Assembly (NCBI GenBank): GCA_023078685.1
Contig: JALGAS010000001.1
Coordinates: 7,626,001-7,690,000, forward strand
Reading direction: 5' to 3'
DNA length: 64,000 bases
Source of the DNA: Neopestalotiopsis rosae
Lineage: Eukaryota; Ascomycota; Sordariomycetes; Amphisphaeriales; Sporocadaceae
Both the position numbers and the translations under genes were made by a program. The number at the start of each line of letters is the position of its first letter. The first letter of the stretch is position 1. The notes beneath the pieces are model-generated. The model was given only the letters and a program-made list of their open reading frames with translations. It had not been told where the DNA came from and searched no databases. Shown here in pieces: positions 56,310-64,000 of the stretch.

Positions 56310-58233
56310 ATGCACACATTCGCTTCTACACTCGCGCTGACCCAGCTCTTTGCGGGCTTGGGCTCGGCTATCCTTGATGGCATTGACGCTCGCGATGTCT
56401 ACGAGGAGATGGAACATCTTCTTGTCGATAATAGCGGAACCAACTTTGATGGCTTCATCAACGCAGTCAGCCCTTGCAGTAACTACTTCCAGGATAACAC
56501 TGGAAAGGAGGGAGAGCAGTCCTCGGCTCAATGGGTCAGACTAGTTTTCCACGACTTCGTAACTGCTGATGTTTCTGCTGGTACTGGGTATGTTCCTATC
56601 TACGCCCAGAAGTTCTTCTCTTGAACAGGCAAGCTAATGTCATGCAGTGGACTTGATGGCTCTATTGCCTATGAAGCCGATCGTCCTGAGAACCCTGGTC
56701 TCTTCGTCAATGATACCCTCAAATTTGTAAGTCTCCAAGTATAAATTTCTGCGTGAACTATACTAACATGTTGCAGATGTTGCCAGTAAGCTTTTACGTT
56801 AGACCAATAACAAATTTCGTTCTCTAATATGACTACCAGACAATCACGGCCTATGTCAGCATGGCAGACAACATTGCCCTTGTTAGTGTTCACCCCATTT
56901 AATTGAACTTGACAGCAAGCTAAACAAATACAGGGTATCGTGGCTGCTGTCGCTACCTGCAGTGGAAACTCTACAGGTATCCCTCTCAAGGCCGGCAGAA
57001 CGGATGCCCTCGCAGCGGGGCCATCTGGCGTCCCTGAGCCAACTACGAGTCTAGAGGATACTCTCGCTCAGTTTGAAGCTGCAGGCTTCAGCCAAGAAGA
57101 CGCTATCGCATCAACGTTAGTATATCTGCAACTCACGCTAATCTGCTGTCCAACTGACTTGGTGTTCCAGTGCATGTGGCCACTCCCTCGGGCGTATTCA
57201 TTATTCCAACTTCCCTGATATCGTCGACGCGAGTGCCGTGACATCTAACAAGTAAGCTCTACAAGACTTGAGATCAAAACTTTATGAGTGATATACTAAC
57301 AACCCAAAGCACTCACGGTGGTGTTGGTTTCGATAGCACTCCTGCTTCATTTGACGCTACCGTCGTTAACGAATAGTGAGTCAGAGTATCATCCTTCGAC
57401 GAGACAATACATCTAACAGCTCCAACAGCCTTGAGGGCACTGGTACACTAGGAGGATTGCTTGTCACCGCACCCAGCGTCGATGATCGGTCCGATCTGCG
57501 TTTGTATGCCTCGGACAACAACGCCACCATGCAGAGCCTCTCGGAAGAGTTGGCATTCAGATCTACTTGCTTCGACGTGTTTGAGCGCATGATCAATACT
57601 GTCCCTAGTGGATCAACCTTAACGGACCCCATTACCCCTATGGCTTGGAAGGCGATTGAGCTCGCCACCGATATTGACTCGACGGGCTCAGTCTCCATCT
57701 CTGGTCGCATCAGGAACCTCTACAGCTCCGGCTCGGCACCGACTGATGTTACTTACACCATCTCAGGATCAAGTGGTGACTTTACCGCCACGAGCGACAC
57801 GGCCTCGGGTACCGGTGGATCCCTGTTTGGCTCGACGAGTTACTACGCCTTCAACAGCACCATTGACAGCCCCGGCACGACGGCGCTGAGCTTTGGCGAC
57901 GTCTCGTACGACATCAATGACGAGATCTTTGTCCTGCCCGCCAAGAGCACGACGAGCAACCGCAGCGGTACCGTCAAGGCCGCCGTCCTGACCTCTTCCG
58001 TGACCAGCGACGCCATGGAGCTGGTCCTCTACATTCCCGGAGCCATCAGCGGCACCGCTGCCAGGGTCATCGCCACATCGACGGTTACCATGACCGAGTA
58101 CGGCACCGCTGGTAACTACACGCTCTACTCGGCCAGCATCAGCGGAAACGTTGGTTCCGGCTCTGGCACCATTGTCAAGGCTGTCATGGGCGATCTTGCT
58201 AGCAAGACTGTCAAGGTTGAGATTTTTGGTTGA
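56310..58233 (+). CDS. Secreted class II-like haem peroxidase with a C-terminal beta-rich domain
   Basis: 513 residues from eight exons: 56310-56587, 56648-56726, 56777-56785 (nine bases), 56840-56881, 56934-57115, 57171-57251, 57310-57375 and 57429-58233. A signal peptide (MHTFASTLALTQLFAGLGSA) leads to the secretory pathway. The distal site is RLVFHDF (about residue 80), with Arg, His and the class II-type Phe. GGLDGSIAYE gives the calcium/active-site loop, and ACGHSLGRIHYSNF, formed by splicing, gives the proximal His (about 200). The peroxidase domain ends near residue 330; about 190 Ser/Thr/Gly-rich residues follow, looking like a beta-sandwich of unknown function. Exon 8 has two possible acceptors nine bases apart (57419 and 57428). 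Such enzymes oxidise phenolics or other substrates with peroxide outside the cell; lignin activity is not implied. Confidence 0.85.
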
Positions 58234-58318
58234 TAGACTATCACATTATGAGATACGATAATATTAATACCATACTGTTTTGCGCAAATATGATTTCCTG
58301 ACATTGACCCACGAGGAC

Positions 58319-60192
58319 TCAGTGTAGTTGAGCTAGAGAGACGTAGCAGTATTTCGGGACCACGGTAATAGCCTCGGTAGGTGCCTCTAAACTAAACGGT
58401 GCGTCTAGTTCCTTGAACTCAAAGTTCCACACCAAGAGGGCCAGCACGATCCTCATCTCTAGATAAGCCAGTCTTTTGCCGAAGCAGCCTCGAGGACCCA
58501 GACCAAACGACAAAATCGGCCCTGCCTGGGGGTCAAACTGCTCTTTACCCTCATCGTCCGTCTTGAGCCACCGTTCTGGCATGAAGAGATGGCTGTTCTC
58601 CGGGTCCCATTTGCCGCCAGTATGTTTCTCGCGGCTTGTTTGAGAACGGCTTGCGCTGTCAATGGCCATTGCTGGCAGATTAAAGCTTGGGCCGAAGCCC
58701 GGGAAGTAGACTGTCGTGCCTTTGGGGACCTTACGACCGAGGAGCTCGGTATCCCGCGTTGATTCACGTACGACGAGCGGGAGCGGGGGAACGTAGCGTA
58801 GAGACTCCTCCAGGACAGCTTCCAAGTATGGAACTGTCGTTTTCGTGATTTCTTTGACGGTAGGATGACGTGAGTCTCTACTGGCTTCGACATATGTCGC
58901 CCGCAAAGCTGCGCGCAGTTTGTGCTGAACGTCTTGATGGTTGGTTATAAGTTTGACCGTCCCTGACGCATTGTCAATCATCATCTCAAGGGCATTGAGG
59001 CTTTATTTCTTACATTGAAGTGATGCCCAGCTCGTTTCGTGTCCACCTATGATGTATCCGAAAACCTGATCGAAAGGTGTTAGTACCACAAGACAATCGC
59101 CTGAAAAGGAAGAGAGAAAACACGAACCTCATCTTTGATACGCGAAGAGGTGAAATCTGGTTTCCTGCCAGCCTTCCCTGCAGCGTTCATTTCTCTCTGA
59201 AGAAGATGATCGAGGGCTGAACGTGGTGTATGATCGCCCTTCTCGAACCTAGCTAGAGTTCGCGCGATCTCTCTAGCAACGACTGCGTCCTTGCGGGCGA
59301 TATTCCGGCGCAGCTCAGGTTGAGTAAGCATGCGAATCTTGTGGTCCAGTCGAGGCATGATGGACATGAACTGCGTGCCCAAATGGTCCATGACAGCATA
59401 AAAGGCGGCTATGTCTGGAATTGCTGGAGGGGTGAGAAACTCCACACTGTTTTCTATTCCCGGAACAGCCGCCGCATCTCCAAGACTCTGGATGTGGGAG
59501 AGTAAGTGTTTTGTGGTGTTCATGCTGTCATCGAATGAAAAGGCTGCAGCGTTGATGATATCCATTGCGGCGCGACCAATGTCTTCTTTGGCCTCAAATG
59601 GTTTTCCATTCGCCATCTTAGCCTTTAGAGACCACAAGTCAATAAGAGACATCGTTTTGGCGTATATCTCGGGCGCCGAAACCTATCTTGGAATGTCAGT
59701 ATAGTCATAACGCAAGGATAAGCAGCTTCTCTTGTGTCAACATGCCTCGTTGAGAAACTTTGGTGCCATCAAATCCCGAACAAGCTCCTTGTTGATCTTG
59801 TAGCGTGGATCGGAAGAAGTCATTGCGATGTGATGATTAGGAATGACACCGCCGAAGTCATCGGCAGCCTGATGGCCTCGATCAAACTCCTTGCCGCGAC
59901 GCAGAAGCACGTCTTGTGCTTCCTGGTAGTCGGTCAAGACGAGGGTTGCTTTACTGAGCGGCATGAGCCAGAACTGTGCCAACGGGGACGCATGTTTGAG
60001 AGCCTGCTCGACAAACCAAAAGCGCGCAGTACCGTGAGATTTGCGGTAGGCAAGGAGATCTGGGATGTCACCCGTCAAGCTTTTGGCGGCACGAGCATCG
60101 TAGGGTATACCTGGGATAGGCTTTGGCAGTGCCCACCGATACAGCAGGTACAACACGGCGATACTCGTGCCAACAACAATAGTAGGATACAT
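58319..60192 (-). CDS. Cytochrome P450 monooxygenase
   Basis: 565 residues; exons 60192-59746, 59682-59128, 59065-59014 and 58962-58319. An N-terminal anchor (TIVVGTSIAVLYLLYRWAL) and Pro-rich hinge (PKPIPGIPYD) place it on the endoplasmic reticulum. The I-helix GGHETSWASLQW arises from splicing of the short third exon to the fourth. The K-helix ExxR is EESLRYVPPLPL, the meander has FMPERWL, and the haem loop is FGLGPRGCFGKRLA with the axial cysteine at about residue 509. The first intron needs a GC donor (GAG|GCATGT) paired with an AG acceptor, since this alone restores frame and gives FLNEVSAPEIYA. It is tail to tail with the peroxidase gene (85 bp apart). Substrate unknown. Confidence 0.92.
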
Positions 60193-61620
60193 GGTTGTAG
60201 TTAATTGAAATATTGCAAATGAAAGCTGGACAAGAAACCGACCGTCGGATCGGACATATTTCGCTACTTATCATAACACCAGCTTGCCTAATCACTCGAA
60301 ATCGAAGCAAGGGAGGCTTGGTCGCACTCGATGTTGGTACTAGATGCTCGCCTAGCTCCCCACTGCTACGTGTTGGTGCAGTGCTGTTGCGAATACCCAG
60401 CAGACCCCAAAGTCCCAGGCTAATAAACCTTGGGATAAGGTAGGGTTTGTATCATACGTAATGCCTTGAACAAAATGATAGTCGTTAAGTGGCCGCGCGA
60501 ATCTCTGTAAGATCAGATGTTATCTAGGAGGTGGATATTGTGCAAAGGGAATAGTACCAAGTGCTCACCTCCACACTACCATCTGGAGAGTTCTCTGCGA
60601 ACCACGACTAAACAATTAAGTCTTCTCGTTGCGAAAGCATAGCTTTGCCCAATTGATTAGGCTTCACATTTCGAGTTGGATTGTTATTGCTACCTGCAGG
60701 GTATTTTGCTGCGCAAAAACGGCAGTACTGTTGAATGTTTGCTTTTCAAAGTGGCACAGATCCGGGTAACTGCACCACCAACACGGCCATGCTTGGCCAA
60801 AAGGGACCTGGATGTGCTTGAAAGTCGCTTCTCACTTTTGCAAGGAAGACTTACAAAGTGAACAGCTAAAATCTGACCAGTACAACTGGCTGTTGGTGAT
60901 GTCTCGCCATAGGACTCGTTGGTTCCTTGGCTAGGGCACTGGTGCCAGGACCGACAAGCTGACGGCAGCCTCCAAATCAGAAAGCTTGGCCAAAAGCTCT
61001 GGCAGCACGGGATGCAAGACCGCTTTATGCAGAGCCCAAGCGGTCGGTCGACTATGCAGGCTGCCATCTACTGTCCAGGCAGGTCTTACAGCTAGATCCA
61101 GTGGTGTGGCTGATGCATTTATCTCCAGAAATATGTCAAACTGACCTCACGAATTCCTAGCAACCACCACCACCACCACAGCTGTCGGGTCTTGCAACGT
61201 CCTCGCACAGGTTCAGGGCAATTCGCCATTGATTGACGTGAAAGTGCAGCGACCCTACTACAGGTCATCACATTCACTCAAGCACACGACATCAAACACC
61301 CTGGTGATTTCTTGATGGCTTCAATCAATCAGGTTAGAGCATTGGATGTATAGCATAACTCGCAAGTCAAATTGGCGCATTTATGGAACACGACCTCCTG
61401 TAAGATGAGGCGACTCCAGTCTATATGCATGCAGACACCACCAAGTTACCCCGCGACGAGCTGGATAATTCCTGTCGTTTATAGCACCATCACAATTAAA
61501 GGATTTTGTTATGAAAAACCTCGGGAGTTATCCTGTATGTTACTAGCTCCATTATCCTTGTTTCTTCCTTTGTGATGATAGTCAAGCTGGACCGACTTCA
61601 ATATTACATTATAGCGACTA
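60193..61620. other. 1.4 kb intergenic region
   Basis: No gene recognised. It should contain the P450 promoter (minus strand, next to 60193) and the 3' flank of the surface-protein gene. A short (CCA)n-type stretch lies near 61165-61180. Confidence 0.4.
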
Positions 61621-62688
61621 TTACGAGCCTACTAGGACTGCTGCCACGAAAGTTGCGTCTTGTGGCGATATTATACCAACTGAACTCTTGGCGAAGCAAT
61701 TACCATTCCATTGTTGAACAGCACTGACAACATCTGGAATCAAAGTCAGGCGAGGGTCCATGGTGAGAGCTTCATAGCAAGGCCTTGAATGGAGACCTAC
61801 TTGTATTGAAACTGACAGCAACACAGGCATTCGTTGTTGAATTTGCTGAATACTCATTGTATGTAGCACATGCCCTGAGACAAGCCAAGAGTGTATATGC
61901 TGTGGTTGCGAAGATGTCGATCCCTGAGCCGCCTTGTTCTTTAAGAATGTCGCTGCCGCACGTCAGGGAAAAAGTGTACGCCTGTCCCCTGACCAAATTT
62001 ACAGTTTGGTTCGTGCCGTTATCGCATTCTACACTCACGGCGTTGGGTAGATTGGAAGTAGGTGAACCAGTCACTTGGGGCCCGTGACTTGAAGTGCCTG
62101 ATGTCGAATTCTGGGTAGATGTCGCGGAACCCTGGTCTTGATTTTGTTTATCATAGTGACTGTTAGACTATGATTAGACACGGCCTCGCGCTTGCATTTG
62201 ATCACTTACTGTGTAGCTGCAATACCGCCAACAGCTCCCCCAACAGATGCGCCAACGACCAAAAGAGCGAGCATAACTAAAAAGACGAGTGTCGGTACTG
62301 AAAGACCACATATTCGTCTCTTTTGTGTATCGTCTTCTTGTTCTGGCCGTATTGGAGCCCCCGATCCCTTTCCAGCGGAAAATACCTGACTGTCATAGTC
62401 TCTAGACTGACGTGCGCCGTATTGTGCTGGGTACGCATTTGCACCAACGTCTGACAGGTTCTGTTGGTTCGTCGATTGGACAACCTCGAGACCTGCCTGG
62501 GGCACCTCGAGACCCGCCTGATCGGATGCACGTCTTGCACGAGGGATTTCGTGGCGTACCTGGTCATAAGTGTCGTGATATTGACTCCTCTGATATGAGG
62601 ACGCATCCGGAGATGAGAATTGGAGCTCAGATCGTGTCTCCATTGGGCTCACTTGATGTGCCTCGCTCGCAAATGTGGGCGGTGACAT
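61621..62688 (-). CDS. Single-pass fungal cell-surface protein
   Basis: 316 residues; exons 62688-62210, 62159-61801 and 61733-61621 (introns 50 and 67 bp). A hydrophilic, probably cytoplasmic N-terminus of about 125 residues (rich in Q, S and R, with an imperfect repeat QAGLEVPQAGLEV) ends at a Cys-containing stop-transfer flank RRICGL. One membrane helix follows (VPTLVFLVMLALLVVGASVG), then GGAVGGIAA. The outer part starts with a Ser/Thr-rich linker (created by splicing) and continues with a cysteine-bearing domain: VECDNGTNQTVNL, FSLTCGSD, LLACLRACATYNEY, ACVAVSFN and, after the last splice, WNGNCFAK. This layout matches a common ascomycete family with a PAN/apple-like external domain and N-glycosylation sites. 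Function unknown; wall sensing or adhesion is possible. Confidence 0.8.
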
Positions 62689-63277
62689 TGCTGCAGGTAC
62701 AATTTGTCATAGTCCCAGGGAGGTTGGTCTTCCTCGGCACAATGGATACAATGGGATGACATACTTATACATGATCCGCCCCGTTTCGGTAAGTAGTAGT
62801 GTGCCTTGCCAGCATCCAGCTCGGTGCATGTCTTGAGGTTTTGTGACACGATGTACGAATTGACGGTTCGGCAATACATCAAAACCCGTTTTCTTGTTTT
62901 GCCTCCAGGATGGTACCTCATACGAGGCATACCATCTTCAACGGCAGCCCTAGAACAAGAAAAACGAATTCTGTGGCGCTGTTCTATATCATCAAGGCAT
63001 AAGCTGGGCGAGCAACCCCGCTGCGTGCCGTCTGTGAAAGAGGCCGCCATCGCACCGACTTGGACCGAGCAAGGTATTCATTCGTGCATTCGGATCTGTT
63101 TAGACCGAGTCAATTCGAGGCGATAATAAATGCTGTTTCGTCATAACGAATTACTTTTCATACTGAACGCCCAAAAGTCTTAAACTTATGATCAAAAGAT
63201 GTCCATTCACATTGTCTAGTAATATATACACTGAAGCTAAGCTCTCTCTTGCTCTATGCGTCTATAATCCCAGTCCT
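62689..63277. other. Spacer between surface-protein and AA9 genes
   Basis: No gene recognised. It holds the promoter of the surface-protein gene and the 3' flank of the AA9 gene, both minus strand. Confidence 0.4.
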
Positions 63278-64000
63278 CTAGGAACGACGGGCCTTCTTGT
63301 TCTGGCCGCGTCTGCGTCTGCGCTTGCAGGTGGAACCGCCAGTAGCGGAAGCCTTGGCAGAGCTAGCGGTAGAGGTGGCAGCCGAGGATACGGCCTCGGT
63401 GGCGCTGGTGGTGGCTGCCGAAGCAGCAGTGGTCAATGTAGTGCTGGCGGCACTGGTAGTTGCGGCGGCCTGGGATGAGGAGCTGGCAACGGAAGCCGAC
63501 GTCACGGCCTGGACCTGGGACGAGACCGTGGACGAAGTGGCAGCAGAGGTGACGGCGGTGGTAGTGGCAGCAGCGGAGGTGGTAGCAACGGAGGTGGCAG
63601 AAGCCAAGGTGGTGGCGGCCGAACCGGTGGCACTGGCAGCACAGGTTGCACCGGCGCTCTGGGTAGAACCGCCGGAGTAGACAGTGGGACCAGGAGCCTC
63701 ATAGGTGCTCATTGCCTGGTAGATGTTGATCAGGATACCAGGGTCAGAGGCAGCGTAAGCACCAGGCTATTGGTTTTAGAGTCAGTAACATTTCTGATGT
63801 ATGAATGAATTGACGGGAACCTACGAATAGGACAGTGTCCGTGATGGAAGCAGTGCCGCTACCGCTGACAGTGAGCTGGTAGCAAGTCATGTAGAACTGG
63901 GCACCGCCCGAAGAGCCAGCAGCGTGCAGGGCAATGGCCTCAGCTCTGAGGAGGTAGTCACCAGGGGCGAGGTCGGAGGGAATCTTGACATCCATCTTGC
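63278..64000 (-). CDS. AA9 lytic polysaccharide monooxygenase, C-terminal part (cut by window edge)
   Basis: Only the 3' end is in the window: an exon running off the edge to 63825, a 58 bp intron, then 63766-63278. [21 protein letters not shown] and [19 protein letters not shown] are diagnostic of AA9 and include the copper-site Tyr region (FYMTCYQ). After the intron, [19 protein letters not shown] completes the catalytic domain. About 130 residues follow: an Ala/Ser/Thr/Val-rich linker and then, instead of a CBM1 cellulose-binding module, a basic tail [16 protein letters not shown]. The N-terminal copper-binding histidine and signal peptide must lie beyond 64000. AA9 enzymes oxidatively cleave cellulose or hemicellulose outside the cell. 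The coding strand of the linker is strongly GC-biased. Confidence 0.9.

Overview
The window is nuclear DNA of a filamentous ascomycete, most likely a Sordariomycete. Evidence: split genes with short introns (about 48-136 bp) using GTANGT donors and CTAAC/CTGAC branch points; two Zn2Cys6 regulators; a Reb1/TTF-I-like Myb protein; an AA9 lytic polysaccharide monooxygenase; fungal forms of FMO, MFS and TauD enzymes. No rRNA, tRNA, CRISPR, bacterial-type operon or clear intact transposon was seen. Exon boundaries were deduced by hand from splice signals, phase and family motifs; summed exon phases close for every multi-exon gene except one junction in the ABC transporter and the gene cut by the window edge. 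For the antisense-strand genes, exons are listed from high to low coordinate.

Layout. 0.5-5.1 kb (+): tandem ABCG transporter. 5.3-6.4 kb (-): ankyrin protein that looks like the back half of a NACHT-type STAND receptor. 6.8-15.6 kb: likely polyol/sugar catabolic module with a zinc polyol dehydrogenase (-), a divergent SDR (+), a Zn2Cys6 activator (+) and a sugar-type MFS transporter (+). 17.4-19.8 kb: DJ-1/Hsp31-like protein (+) convergent with a degenerate APH-fold phosphotransferase homologue (-). 20.8-24.4 kb (+): flavin monooxygenase and GNAT acetyltransferase. 24.4-34.8 kb: about 10 kb without a convincing intact gene, with weak P450-like debris. 34.8-37.1 kb (+): AT-hook plus Zn2Cys6 regulator. 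38.3-39.6 kb (-): alkenal/prostaglandin-reductase-type MDR. 41.3-44.7 kb (-): Reb1/TTF-I-like protein, with a five-copy minisatellite about 0.7 kb upstream.

47-53 kb: likely organosulfonate module, with an FMO (-), a Dal5/Soa1-type anion MFS permease (-) and a divergent TauD/Jlp1-like dioxygenase (+). 53.1-56.3 kb: no gene seen. 56.3-60.2 kb: secreted class II-like haem peroxidase (+), tail to tail with a cytochrome P450 (-). 61.6-62.7 kb (-): single-pass cell-surface protein. 63.3 kb to the window end (-): C-terminal part of an AA9 enzyme.

Two groups read as working units. In the polyol module, uptake, two redox steps and a regulator lie side by side, and the two oxidoreductases share one promoter region containing a GC-rich dyad. 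In the sulfonate module, a permease and a 2-oxoglutarate dioxygenase share a divergent promoter, with a flavin monooxygenase next door. Both assignments are inferred from family and neighbourhood, not from data on this organism.
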